A stretch of 64,000 bases of DNA from Verrucomicrobiota bacterium (lineage in GTDB: Bacteria; Verrucomicrobiota; Verrucomicrobiia; Verrucomicrobiales; Akkermansiaceae), in NCBI GenBank assembly GCA_026397725.1, contig JAPLUI010000331.1, forward strand, positions 1 through 64,000, written 5' to 3'. This document shows positions 19,103 through 29,485 of this stretch, piece by piece. Every line of letters begins with the position of its first letter. The stretch's first letter is position 1. The notes under the pieces are model-generated. The model worked only from the letters and a program-made list of their open reading frames with translations, was not told the origin of the DNA and did no database searches. The position numbers were made by a program, and so were the translations under genes.

Positions 19103-20716
19103 ATGCTCATGAAGTTCTCAATGCTGTCGTTTTGCTCCATTCTGCTTGCCGCCCACCTTCAAGCTGCGGTTTCCCTGCCCATGGGAGGCTCCGAGGCTCT
19201 CTCCGCCGCCAATGTCGAAGGTCCGGCCAAGGAAGCCCTCACCTTGTTCCGCGAGGGCCGCCACGCCAAGGCCCTCGAACTCGCCAAGCCGCTCGCGTTG
19301 AAAGGCAATGCCGATGCTCTCTATCTGATGGGCTATGCCTATGAGACCGGCCAAGGCGTTGAGGTCTCCCGCGAAACCGCCCTCGAATACTACCGCAAGG
19401 CCGCCGCCGTGGGCCACAAGGATTCCACCTATCGCCTGTCCTTCATCCTCCTCGCCTCGGAGGACGAAACCGAACGCAGCCAAGCCCGCGAAGCCCTCGA
19501 AAAAACTTCCAAGGACGATCCCGCAGTCACCGGACGCATCCTCGGCGAAGCCTACCTCCGCGGTCGCCTCACCAAGGAAGCGGACTATGAAAAGACCGTC
19601 TTTTGGTGGACCCAGGCAGCGAATGCCGGGGATTTGCCCTCGCTCCTGCTGCTTGCCCGCCTCAATGAAGGCCAATTCGGTTTTGCCGACAAGAAAGACG
19701 CCAAGGCGGCCCTGGGGTTCTACGCCAAAGCCGCCGGCCTCGGTGACGCCCCCTCCATGGTCGCCCTCGGCTCGCGTCTGCTCAATGGCGACAAGGACAT
19801 CCGCAATGAAAAAGATGGCCGCGAGTGGCTCAAGAAAGCCATCGATGCCAAGGAATACTCCGCCTACCTCGCCCTCGGCGACTTCGAGGAAAACGTCAAG
19901 AAAGATCCCAAAGCCGCCCTCGTCCTTTATGAACGCGGCAAGGACGCTGGCCAGGTCGATTGCATTCTCCGCGCCGCCGATGCCTACACCGAAGGCAAAG
20001 GCACCGAAAAAGACCCGGATCGCGGTGTCAACCTGCTCGAAGGTGCCGCCAAAGCCGGCAGCCCCTTGGCACACTACCGGCTCGCCGTCAAACGTCTGAG
20101 TGCTGACAAGCCGGACCTCCTCCTTGGCTATGGACACCTCCTGAGCGCAGCGTCCGGCGGTCTCCTCGAAGCCCAAAACGAACTCGGCCTGTTCTATCTG
20201 TCGGGAAAACTCGCGCCGGTGGATCCCGCTGGAAAACCCATCCCGGATGGTCCGGCCGGTGTCGCCTGGCTGACTCGTGCCGCCCAAGGCGGGCTGGCCC
20301 AGGCCCAAAACAACCTTGGCACCCTCTTCGAGCAAGGGGCTGGCAGCGTCCCGCAAAACCTCAGTAACGCCGGCCAACTCTACGCGCTTGCCGCCAACCA
20401 AGGCCATCCCGGTGCCACCCTCGCACTGGCCCGCCTCTACTCCAAGGGCACCGGTATCGCCATTGACCTTCCCAAGTCCTGGGCACTCGCCACCCTCGCC
20501 GCCGAACGGGGCGAGGACACCGCCAAAAAATTTGCCAGCGATCTCCATGAAAAGCTCGACGAAACTCAGCGTGCCAAAGGTCTCAAGGACCTTGAAGCCA
20601 TCAAGACAGGCAAGCCCACCGACCCAAAGCCTGAGGATGCCAAAGCCGAAAAAACGACGCCGCCAAAACCTGCGGATGTCAAGCCGGCGCCGAAATCGCC
20701 CAAGAATCCCAAATAA
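19103..20716 (+). CDS. Sel1-like repeat secreted protein
   Basis: Signal peptide and repeated A-x-x-L-Y-x-x-G-x-x-Y-x-x-G-x-G-V motifs; Lys/Pro-rich tail. Confidence 0.8.
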   Translation: MLMKFSMLSFCSILLAAHLQAAVSLPMGGSEALSAANVEGPAKEALTLFREGRHAKALELAKPLALKGNADALYLMGYAYETGQGVEVSRETALEYYRKAAAVGHKDSTYRLSFILLASEDETERSQAREALEKTSKDDPAVTGRILGEAYLRGRLTKEADYEKTVFWWTQAANAGDLPSLLLLARLNEGQFGFADKKDAKAALGFYAKAAGLGDAPSMVALGSRLLNGDKDIRNEKDGREWLKKAIDAKEYSAYLALGDFEENVKKDPKAALVLYERGKDAGQVDCILRAADAYTEGKGTEKDPDRGVNLLEGAAKAGSPLAHYRLAVKRLSADKPDLLLGYGHLLSAASGGLLEAQNELGLFYLSGKLAPVDPAGKPIPDGPAGVAWLTRAAQGGLAQAQNNLGTLFEQGAGSVPQNLSNAGQLYALAANQGHPGATLALARLYSKGTGIAIDLPKSWALATLAAERGEDTAKKFASDLHEKLDETQRAKGLKDLEAIKTGKPTDPKPEDAKAEKTTPPKPADVKPAPKSPKNPK

Positions 20717-20856
20717 GGGCGCGGTGACGGCTGGAGATTCCCGGGCGGCGTGGGTTCGGTGGTGGCGGATGAGTGGGGCGGATTGAGGTTGGGCCGAGAC
20801 GGCGCAGCACGACCGGGATGCGGCTGGCATCGATAAATGGTTGAGCCATTCGCTTC

Positions 20857-21561
20857 TCAATCGGCACTCAGGTACTTGTAGTCCTGCAGGTTCAGGGCCT
20901 GCAATTTCCCCTCGGCATCATCATATAGGACGACCACATAGTTGCCGGGCTCGCCGACGGGGATGGACGGGAGTTTGCCGGATTTGCAGCGCAGCGGGAC
21001 GTAGCCCTCGGGATAATGAATGGGGGTTCTGGCAAGGGTCAGGCGCTTGACGAAAACCTTGGTCCACTTGCCATTCGGCGCCCTGATTTCCACTTCGTGC
21101 TCGGGGGTCTGGGAAACCGAAACAAAGGTGGCGGTACGCTTGGTTTCGGGGTCCAGTTGTTTGAGCCGGAGAATGCGCATCGCCCAGTGGGCGGCCTGGT
21201 CATCGCTGGCCGGAACCCGCTCGGCGAAGGGAATCAAGGTGACGGTGTTGTCGGCAACCAAGGCGATGCGGGTGACTCCGTCCCGCACGCCGACCCGTTT
21301 GAGGGTGATTTGATGGGCACCGGGGGTGAGACCGATGCCGCCGGTGACATCACCCAGTTGGTAACCGTCCGCATTCATGACCTCGCCGTCGATGAGCAGT
21401 TGGAGCCGATCCTGGCCCTGGGCCAGGGCGTTGACGATGCGCACAAACCCGACTTTTCGCGGCGGCGTTTCCGGTGCAGCGGTTGGCGCGACCAGCCAGC
21501 AGCACCCGAGCACGCAGGCGAGCCGCAGGGAAAAGTGGCTCGAGTCAGAAGTCGTTTGCAT
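20857..21561 (-). CDS. Secreted hypothetical protein
   Basis: Start at 21561 (MQTTSDSSHFSLRLACVLGCCWLVAPTAA) inside ORF 20857-21963; DUF4397-like opening VGFVRIVNALAQGQDRLQLLIDGEV. Confidence 0.6.
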   Translation of the reverse strand: MQTTSDSSHFSLRLACVLGCCWLVAPTAAPETPPRKVGFVRIVNALAQGQDRLQLLIDGEVMNADGYQLGDVTGGIGLTPGAHQITLKRVGVRDGVTRIALVADNTVTLIPFAERVPASDDQAAHWAMRILRLKQLDPETKRTATFVSVSQTPEHEVEIRAPNGKWTKVFVKRLTLARTPIHYPEGYVPLRCKSGKLPSIPVGEPGNYVVVLYDDAEGKLQALNLQDYKYLSAD

Positions 21562-24514
21562 GGATGACAGTCGGATGGAATTTGTCAGGATCGATGGCAC
21601 CATCGCTGTCGCGCTCGCCCGGATCGGCAAACAGGGTGAAGACCTTGCGGACTTCCGCGAGGACTTCAGGCGCGGCGTTGGGGGCGGTGCCGGGCGCGAT
21701 GGCCTGGCCGACGACCCACACGCGGAAGTTGCGCGAGCGGACGGTGGCGGCTTCATAAACGCGGGCGAAGACTTCCTCGGCGGCGGAGTCCGACCACTGG
21801 ACGCGGGTATTGTTAGGGAGGTGGACGCCGGGGCGATACATCGCCGGGTTGCCAAAGACCGGGTTGCCAGCCGGGTCTTTGACCAGCGCGAGTTCGGAGG
21901 GACTGGCAAAGGGCCGTGAGCGGATGATGGCCTCTGCCACCAGGTCCGCCTCGGTTCTAACATCGTTGGAAGGGGCCTGCAGTGAGGTCGGGGATGGCGG
22001 CGGTGCCAGCAGTGGCGGTCCTTGGTGATTCAGGCTGCCGGGCACGCATGCCAGCAGCGGATCCTGCTCCAAGGCCCCGGCGGCAAGTGCCCGCAAGGCA
22101 TCCTGGGTGGCGGTGTTGAGATTCAGATGGCCGCGGATTTCCACCAGGTTGCCTTCGCACAAGGCACGCTCCGCGGCTCTCGAGTGCCCGGCATGGAACA
22201 GGTCTAACAGATTGCTGGCCCGCCTGCCCGGTTGGTCGAAGGCCGGGTGTTCGGGGCGTCCGATGCGCAGCGAATTGCCGCCGCCGTGGTCCGGGCTGGC
22301 GGGGCTGCCAGGCAGCACGTCGGGCCAGACGAATCTGGTGGCTGGCATGAGACCGTTGCGGATGGAGGTCGTATCCTGCGGGCTGTCGTAGGTCGGTTGC
22401 CACAGCAGCGGGTCATGGATGCGTCCGAGTTCGGTGGCACTGAAGAAGCGTCCGGCATTGGAAATCCGCTGCGGGGCCTGTGCTGCGCTGGGGTTTTGTG
22501 CCCAGTGGTATCTGGAGTCGGTGGGGATCACCGCATCATCTTGCGAGAGCGGCCAGGTGCCGACGCATGAGTCGTGGCCGCCGTCCGGCCATTCGGATGG
22601 GAGCACGCGGCCGTAGGTCTTGGGTTTGCGGGCCGCATCGGAATCATAGATCGTGCTGCGGCGGATGTTGCGGCGATTGGGGCTGGAATTTTCGGGATTG
22701 GCGTTTTCGGCGAGTGGCGTGTTGCGAAGATAATAGGAGATGCGTGGATCACCGAGGTTGTCGATTTCGGAACCATAAGCCCCGAGGACGAGCGCGGCGA
22801 CGGTGGCCTTGGACGAGAAGCGGGGTTTGTTGAGTTCAAACTCGAGGCCCTTCTTCTGGCGGATGAGGCCGGCGGCGCGGTCCACTTCCTGGCCGTTCCA
22901 CCGCAGGGAAACCCCGGCCGCGCCCTCCGCTTCGGTCAGGCTGAATTTGTTTGCCACCACGATGCTGGCGGGACCGACATCAAGGGTGTAGGAGACGGCC
23001 GCGAATTCATGGACTTGGTATTCATTGGCCTTGAGCGCCACCTGGATTTCAGGCGACCAGAATCGGCCGTCAATTTCGGTGAGTTGATGGGTGGCTCTGG
23101 CAGGATTCCGGAGCAGCGCCGGATCATCGAAGCGGGTGGAGCCGGTGCCTGCACCAATGCCTTCCATCGGCAACGCAACTTCATAACTGAGGCGGGCCAT
23201 CCCGCTGACCTCCTGGGTGTTCATGTTCCAGAGTTCGGCAAACAGCTTGAAGTGCCACTTGAGGAGGTGGCGGCCCCCGACTTGCTGTGCGCCCTCGTAA
23301 CGGATTTGCAGTGCCAGTTCGCTGATGAGCGGAAAACCATCCAGGCCGCGGTGGCTGCCGGAAACCAGGGTGGACACGGTGTCGGTGTCGGCGTAGTCGA
23401 TGGCATTGGCGGCCAGGGTTTTCACATAGTCATCGGGGAAGCCGCCCTTGCGGGTGTCAAAATCAGGCAGCGCCTGCTTGATGAAGGCGGCCATTGGCTC
23501 GACTCCGGCCGGGCCCATGGCCAGAATGGCGTTGAGATTGAGCTTTGGCTCGCCGACCACCGCGGCAGCAATCCCGGCGGCAAACGGCACGCAGGGCCGC
23601 TCGAGGTAGGGCCGCACCATGGTTGTTAGATTCTCCTCGACCGCGCGGGCCCGCGTATCGGTTAGATGGCCGTGGGGGTCGCGGGTGAGTGGCGGTTGGA
23701 TGGCGGCGGCGGCCAGCAGCGAGTTCGGGGAAATGAGCGAGCGGCGGTTCTGGATGAGCGTTTTGGCAAGGGTTCCGGGTTGCTCGGCGGTGGTGGCGGG
23801 ATCGATGGCATGGAGGGAGATGCGATCCAGGGCGGGTTCGTCGGGAGCGGCGGGTGCCGGATTGAGGCCGGGTGCGGGGAAAGGCCAGGCGGTGCCGGCA
23901 TGGACGCCGCCGGGGCCATCCGTGTTGCCTGCGGTGTTAGGGTCGAGTTTCCCCTGCAGATCTTCGACCCAGAAGGCGTAGCGGGCGACGACCTGGTGCT
24001 TCTCGTTGAAGATGGGGAGCCACGCGGCGCGGACGCGGTCGAGGTACGGGAGGGTGCCCAAAACGGTGGCTGCGCCGGGCTCGGAACCGACGAGTGACTC
24101 GATGTCCGGAGAGCTGAGGCGCGGCGTGTCAGGCGGTGGCGTGGTGGCACTGAAGAGCGGAACGTAGCGAAAGGAAATGACCCCTTCGGCGGATTTCCGG
24201 CCTTGCGCGAGAAATAGCATCGGGGCTGGTTCGCGGCCTGTCTCAAGCGGACGCTTGAGGACGGCTTGGAGTATGATGAAGCTGTCGTTGGAGGCTTCGA
24301 GGTGGAGGATTCCCCTGACGTATTCGCGGCCGGCGTGGGCGGCGAGTTCGGCCCGCTGGTGATCGACGTAGCAGCGTGCGGTGCGGCGCTCGTTGCCGAC
24401 GACGAGGAGGATGCCCACTGCCAGCATCAACAAGGCGGAGACGATGACGAGCACCGCAGCCAGGGTGAAGCCTGGCCTCGGGGACTGGTTCGGTCGTGGT
24501 TTATTGGGCGGCAT
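21545..24514 (-). CDS. Verru_Chthon cassette protein A-like (large pilin-like/GspK-like)
   Basis: Start at 24514 (MPPNKPRPNQSPRPGFTLAAVLVIVSALLMLAVGILLVVGNERRTARCY); large size and adjacency to three prepilin-like genes. Confidence 0.7.
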   Translation of the reverse strand: MPPNKPRPNQSPRPGFTLAAVLVIVSALLMLAVGILLVVGNERRTARCYVDHQRAELAAHAGREYVRGILHLEASNDSFIILQAVLKRPLETGREPAPMLFLAQGRKSAEGVISFRYVPLFSATTPPPDTPRLSSPDIESLVGSEPGAATVLGTLPYLDRVRAAWLPIFNEKHQVVARYAFWVEDLQGKLDPNTAGNTDGPGGVHAGTAWPFPAPGLNPAPAAPDEPALDRISLHAIDPATTAEQPGTLAKTLIQNRRSLISPNSLLAAAAIQPPLTRDPHGHLTDTRARAVEENLTTMVRPYLERPCVPFAAGIAAAVVGEPKLNLNAILAMGPAGVEPMAAFIKQALPDFDTRKGGFPDDYVKTLAANAIDYADTDTVSTLVSGSHRGLDGFPLISELALQIRYEGAQQVGGRHLLKWHFKLFAELWNMNTQEVSGMARLSYEVALPMEGIGAGTGSTRFDDPALLRNPARATHQLTEIDGRFWSPEIQVALKANEYQVHEFAAVSYTLDVGPASIVVANKFSLTEAEGAAGVSLRWNGQEVDRAAGLIRQKKGLEFELNKPRFSSKATVAALVLGAYGSEIDNLGDPRISYYLRNTPLAENANPENSSPNRRNIRRSTIYDSDAARKPKTYGRVLPSEWPDGGHDSCVGTWPLSQDDAVIPTDSRYHWAQNPSAAQAPQRISNAGRFFSATELGRIHDPLLWQPTYDSPQDTTSIRNGLMPATRFVWPDVLPGSPASPDHGGGNSLRIGRPEHPAFDQPGRRASNLLDLFHAGHSRAAERALCEGNLVEIRGHLNLNTATQDALRALAAGALEQDPLLACVPGSLNHQGPPLLAPPPSPTSLQAPSNDVRTEADLVAEAIIRSRPFASPSELALVKDPAGNPVFGNPAMYRPGVHLPNNTRVQWSDSAAEEVFARVYEAATVRSRNFRVWVVGQAIAPGTAPNAAPEVLAEVRKVFTLFADPGERDSDGAIDPDKFHPTVIHANDF

Positions 24515-25247
24515 GGCAGCCAAAACGGATGAGGGTGGCGTAAACTTCAAGGTTGCGGCTGGTGGCGGCTTGCGGGGCCGGGCCCACCAGTTTCGCGGCG
24601 GGGCTGGCAGCGTCCCAAGCTGCGGAATCCGCCAGTTTTGCGACCAGTTCACGGCGGGCAATGACGAGGCGGACGGCGAGGGCGGCGGGGGCCTCCGTCG
24701 TGGATATTTCCCAATCGTGCCAGCGGCCGGAGGCGTCGCGGGATTGCGGGCGAGCCTCGAAGCCGAGGATGCCGAAAGCGACGGGCTCATCGCGCTCGGT
24801 GGCGGTGAACAGGCTGGCGGGGTGGAAGTCGCGGAGGGCTTGGAAGGTGGCGTGGCTTTCGCGGAAGCCGCGCATCAGACAGCGCACGGTCTTGCTGTTG
24901 ATGACGAGGTCCTTGAGGTAGTAATGAATGGCGCAGAGATCGCCGATGCGGCCCGTTGCGGATTGGGCGTCGGGGGCTTGGAGGCTGAGGAAGCCGAGGC
25001 GATCACCGGAGGCGGCAGGGCTGTGCTCAAACACACTGTCCTGGTGGAAGCTGGCGCTGTTGAGATCGGCAGTGAGTTGGGTGAGTGCGGCGCGGGCTTC
25101 CTGTTCGGCACTGACGCCGCCGCCGATGCGCACGTAGTCGTCGCGGGCGCGACCGAGCAGGGACAGGGCCGCCATCACGACTATCAGGCCAAGCGTCATG
25201 GACACCAGCACCTCGATGAGGGTGAAGCCGTGCCGGGGTTGGTGCAT
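24501..25247 (-). CDS. Verru_Chthon cassette protein C-like prepilin
   Basis: MHQPRHGFTLIEVLVSMTLGLIVVMAALSLLGRAR prepilin signal. Confidence 0.7.
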   Translation of the reverse strand: MHQPRHGFTLIEVLVSMTLGLIVVMAALSLLGRARDDYVRIGGGVSAEQEARAALTQLTADLNSASFHQDSVFEHSPAASGDRLGFLSLQAPDAQSATGRIGDLCAIHYYLKDLVINSKTVRCLMRGFRESHATFQALRDFHPASLFTATERDEPVAFGILGFEARPQSRDASGRWHDWEISTTEAPAALAVRLVIARRELVAKLADSAAWDAASPAAKLVGPAPQAATSRNLEVYATLIRFGCHAAQ

Positions 25248-25252
25248 GGAAA

Positions 25253-25765
25253 TCACGGGAGCCGGGTGAAAAAATCGAGTTTCTGGCGTTTTGCGACCGG
25301 GGCGGCGGACGGGTATTCGAGCGTCAGGCGCAAGTTCAGCATGGGCGGGCCGCCGGGCTGGGCAGGCGAGCGCTGGGTGCGGATGGAGGCGAGGTAGCGG
25401 ATCGGTTCGTCGGCGAGGTTTTTGAGTCCCCGGTGGTAGGCCTCCGGGTCGGCGAGGCCGAGGGCGCGGCCATCGGCGGCGAAGGCGAGAGCGAGAACTT
25501 CGCCCGGTGCCGGAAACGGCTGGCCGCGAGTGAGTGTGGGGAGGAAGCGAGCGTTGCCGGCATGGGCGGCCTCGATTTCGTTCAGGCAGGCCGGGATGAT
25601 CCAGGCGCAACGGGTTTCCGCTTGAGCGGCGGCGGTACTTTGCCCGGATCTGGCCATCACCGCGAACACCAGCGGCAAAGCCACCGCCAGCACGCCCATG
25701 GCGAGGATCACCTCAATGAGCGAGAAACCGGCAGCGGTGGCGTGCGTGGAGCGGGGCGTGTTCAT
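25253..25765 (-). CDS. Verru_Chthon cassette protein B-like prepilin
   Basis: GFSLIEVILAMGVLAVALPLVFAVMARSGQS prepilin signal. Confidence 0.7.
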   Translation of the reverse strand: MNTPRSTHATAAGFSLIEVILAMGVLAVALPLVFAVMARSGQSTAAAQAETRCAWIIPACLNEIEAAHAGNARFLPTLTRGQPFPAPGEVLALAFAADGRALGLADPEAYHRGLKNLADEPIRYLASIRTQRSPAQPGGPPMLNLRLTLEYPSAAPVAKRQKLDFFTRLP

Positions 25766-26481
25766 CCGTCGGAACGATATGGCCGGGCCACGATGCGCCC
25801 GATTTTAAACTGATTCTCCGCGATGGTGTGCGCGGCACCGTTGGGGGTCGGGGACGGTTGCCCGCCCCGGTAGGTGCCATCGGCGATCCGCAGGACCACC
25901 GGATCCGAGCCGGTTGGCCACAGCAAGCCGCCGCGCGGGGTGAAGGCGATGGTGAAAAACCGCCCTTGGGTCGGCTGGTTTTCCGCGAGGTAACGGATGA
26001 GGGTTTCCGGTTCGTCGCGGGGATTGCGGAGGCCATTGACTGCGCCGGGAAGGATGACGGTGCCGCTTGGCAGGGCATGCCAGCGGCGGATGAGAATGCC
26101 ATCCAAGGTCGTGGGGTCGGTGGGCCATTCGTTGATTTTGAAAATTCCGATGCGGCAGCGTTCGTCGGCGGCGGGGAGATCGCCGGGTTCGGCAATCGCC
26201 AGCACCGTGATCGAGCGCGAGCTGATTGCCATGCTGCGGGCTTGTTCCACCAGACCGATGAAGGTGTCGGCTGCGGTTTTCCGAGCATGCCCGGCGCTCG
26301 CTCCAAGCATCCGCAGCCCTGCGGCCATCAGCAATGAAATCACCGCCATGACGGCGACCAATTCGACGAGCGAAAATGCCGCATGCGGTTGTCCGGAGCG
26401 CGATTTGAGGGGAGTTCTCACCCGGGGGAGGGGTGCAAGACGGGGCAAAACGACCGAGTGCCGCCTGCTTTCAAAAAGCAA
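25762..26481 (-). CDS. Verru_Chthon cassette protein D-like prepilin
   Basis: AFSLVELVAVMAVISLLMAAGLRMLGASAGHARKTAAD prepilin signal; overlaps downstream gene by 4 bp. Confidence 0.7.
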   Translation of the reverse strand: MLFESRRHSVVLPRLAPLPRVRTPLKSRSGQPHAAFSLVELVAVMAVISLLMAAGLRMLGASAGHARKTAADTFIGLVEQARSMAISSRSITVLAIAEPGDLPAADERCRIGIFKINEWPTDPTTLDGILIRRWHALPSGTVILPGAVNGLRNPRDEPETLIRYLAENQPTQGRFFTIAFTPRGGLLWPTGSDPVVLRIADGTYRGGQPSPTPNGAAHTIAENQFKIGRIVARPYRSDG

Positions 26482-26713
26482 ACACGAAATCGCGCCGCTT
26501 ACAAGCGAGAAAGTTGGATGAAGCCGAAAAAAACAACCTGACTGCGACTAACCGGCATCGGCCATGGCCCGCCGGGCTTCATCTGACTCGCCGAACCAGC
26601 CGCGTTTTGCCAACTCGCTGGAACAAGAAAGCACTGTATTGTTAGGCGACAGGGTTCAAAATGAAAGATGGCACCGCCGATGAACACCCGCAGAAGCTGC
26701 GGTCCGCGGTTGC

Positions 26714-28360
26714 TCAACGAGTATTCTGGATGGCGGCCATCGCCGCATCGTGTCTCGCTTTTTGCACATTGGTCAAAGTATTGAAAGCCGGGCGCGGACC
26801 GCTGCCGCCTCCCACCACCCTTCCGAAGCCCTTGGCCACGCTGAAGAATTTAACGGTGCCGTTTTTCATCTGGCAGCTTCCCCCGCCGCCGCTCCACGGG
26901 TTGTTGTCGGCGAAGCCGCGACCGACATCGTCGCCATGAGTTATCATTCCTCCGCGCGTGATTCTGCGACCGGTCTTGGGATCGAAATAGCGGTTCATCT
27001 GCGCATCGCCGGGCGGCACCGCGCTGCTCATGGTATAGTTTTGCACGGTTCCGCCGCTCCCGGTAACCAACAGCCGGTTGCCGTCGGCGTCGAGCGTGTA
27101 GGCGGTGTCCAGCGCCGGCGTGCCTGGCAGATGCACCGTCGAGCCCACCAGTCGGTCCAGCGCGTCGTAGGTTAGCGAGGTGCCGCGACCACTGACGGCA
27201 TCGGCCTGCGTGGTTTTGGACTGCGTCCGGCTGTAGCTGCCGGCGAGGTCCGCGAGCAGGGACGGTGTTTGGGCGGTGCCGTGACGAACACGGCCGATCT
27301 GCTGCCAGCCGAAATCGCCGACAGGGTTGGTCGGACTGAGCTGGCCATCCCAATCAATCCGGGTGTTGATGCCATTGGCGCGGGTCAGGCTCACGACGCG
27401 GTCGCCGGCATAGCCGATGTTTGTTAGAGAAGGAAACGATATGCCGTCCTTGGTGGTGGCCACGTTGGTGACGCAATCGAGCGCGTTGTAGACGTAGGTG
27501 ACGACGCGCCCGCTCGGATAGGTCAGCGAGCGGCAATTGCCGGTGGCGTCAAAGGTGCGGGTGGTTGTGAGACCGTCCTGGGAGGCGCTCACGGCGTTGC
27601 CGAGCGAATCGTAGGCGAAGGCGAGACTCGAAGCGTCGTTGTTCGCCAGCACCAGCCGCGAACAGCCGTCGTAGGCAAAGGTTTCAAAGGTGGTGGTGGC
27701 CACAGCGGCGCCCTGCACGTCGACGTCACGGCGAAGGAGGCGGTCGCACAGGTCGTAGGTATTGGTGCTGACCGTGCCGTTGGCGTCGGTCTCGCCGAGC
27801 AGGTTGCCGCGCGGACTCCAGACGAGCGAACTGTGGGTGCCGTCGGCATGGGTGATGGCGACGAGCCGGTCACGAGAATCGTAGGCATAACCCGTGGTGT
27901 TGCCGTTGCCATCGGTGGATGTCAGGCACCGCGAGTTGAGGTCGAAACTCGCATGGCTGCTGCGGATGACGGTGGTCGGCTGGACCGATGACGACCCGGC
28001 GTAGTCGGTGCTGGTTAGACAATTCCCCAGCAGGTCGTAGGCATAAGTGGAGTCGTTGCTGTTCGGGTCGGTGGCATGCACGACCCGGCCGAGCGAGTCA
28101 TAGGCGCAACTGGAGGTGTTGCCGACGTTGTCGGTACTGCTACCCCAGCGTCCTAACGGATCAAAGACATTCGTGAGCGAGAATTGCGCCACTTCGTTGT
28201 TGGAAAGAAAGGTTTGGAAGATGGTGGTGGGCAGGCCGGCGGCGTCGCGAACACTGGCGAGCACCTTGCTGCCGCCCGGGCTGGCGATCGACGCGAGCCG
28301 GCCCGCCGTGTCGTAGGCATACGCGGTCGTGTGGCCAAGCCGCTGGCCATGCCAGCCCTG
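26714..28360 (-). pseudogene. RHS/YD-repeat protein fragment, N-terminus missing
   Basis: Many YD repeats (YAYDTAGRLASI, CAYDSLGRVVHATDP, YAYDLLGNCL) and DPKTGRRITRGG core-like end; homology stops abruptly near 28340-28370. Confidence 0.7.
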
Positions 28361-28369
28361 CTGCTGCTG

Positions 28370-29281
28370 AAACACGGCGACACCGTTTCTCTCGCCATCG
28401 TCCACCGCCGCCTCGGCAAGCGCGACCAATCCCGCGACGTTCTCGAAAAGGTCACCCTCATCAAGGACATCTCATGCGCTGATCCCATCCGCGCCCATCT
28501 CGAAATCCTTCATGATTTTTCAGTGTGGAAACTCGCTGACGATTTTCCCTTCGACAAAAAGTCCCCCTTCGTCTCGCTCCACACCGCCTGGCAGAAACGC
28601 CTAGGCTCCTGCGCCCTATCTAACGATTTTTACCGCGAGATTGCCGACTGGTATTTCTGGGCGCTCCATCAATATGCCACCCGAACAGCGCTCGTTCCGG
28701 GAAAAGAAAAAGCAAGACGAGCGCTACGATCCCAATTTCGGCATCACGAACCTTTGGCACCCTGCCGAATCGTTCCAAGATTACGACAAGGCGCGGCACG
28801 ATTCAAAAGCCTGGATTGCCCTCGCCGGGCGCGTCCCCTTCCTCAACGGCGGCCTCTTCGATTGTCTCGACGACAAGACCGGCAAGAAGGCTGACAACTT
28901 CATCCTCGACGGCTTCTCTGACAACCCGAAGCTCTCATGCCACCTCCCGAACGATCTCTTCTTCGGCCCAGAGCGCACCGTGGACCTCTCCAAGGACTAT
29001 GGCGAGGAGGATAAACGCACCGCCCGCTCGAAGAAAGCCAAGGTCCGCAGTCTCATCGAAATCCTCTCCCGCTACAAGTTCACCATTGAGGAAAATACCC
29101 CGCTCGAAGAGGAAATCGCCCTCGATCCCGAATTGTTAGGAAAGGTCTTTGAAGACCTGTTAGCTTCCTACAACGAGGACACCCGCACCACCGCACGCAA
29201 AGCCCTCGGGGCCTTCTACACCCCGCGCGAAATTGTCACCTACATGGTGGATGAATCGCTCAAGTCTTACCTCCTCACGTC
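28370..29281 (+). pseudogene. Type IIG restriction-modification (Eco57I-like) gene fragment, frameshifted and truncated
   Basis: KHGDTVSLAIVHRRLGKRDQSRDVLEKVTLIKDIS in one frame, then ELLGKVFEDLLASYNEDTRTTARKALGAFYTPREIVTYMVDESL in another; ends in an inverted-repeat element. Confidence 0.65.
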
Positions 29282-29362
29282 TGTAGCGGCGGTCTGTGAC
29301 CGTCGCACTTCGTCCGGGAAAGCGCTTGGCACAACCAGCGACGGTCGCAGACCGCCGCTACA
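29282..29362. repeat. REP-like imperfect palindrome, copy 1
   Basis: TGTAGCGGCGGTCTGTGACCGTCGC...GCGACGGTCGCAGACCGCCGCTACA. Confidence 0.75.
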
Positions 29363-29382
29363 ACGCCGACGCAGGATCGCCT

Positions 29383-29461
29383 TGTAGCGGCGCTCTGTGA
29401 GCGCCGAAGCCAAAGAGATGCGCGATGCATTTGCCAGCGACGGTCACAGACCGCCGCTACA
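29383..29461. repeat. REP-like imperfect palindrome, copy 2
   Basis: TGTAGCGGCGCTCTGTGAGCGCCG...GCGACGGTCACAGACCGCCGCTACA. Confidence 0.75.
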
Positions 29462-29485
29462 ATTCCAAAGCATCCACGGGAAGAA

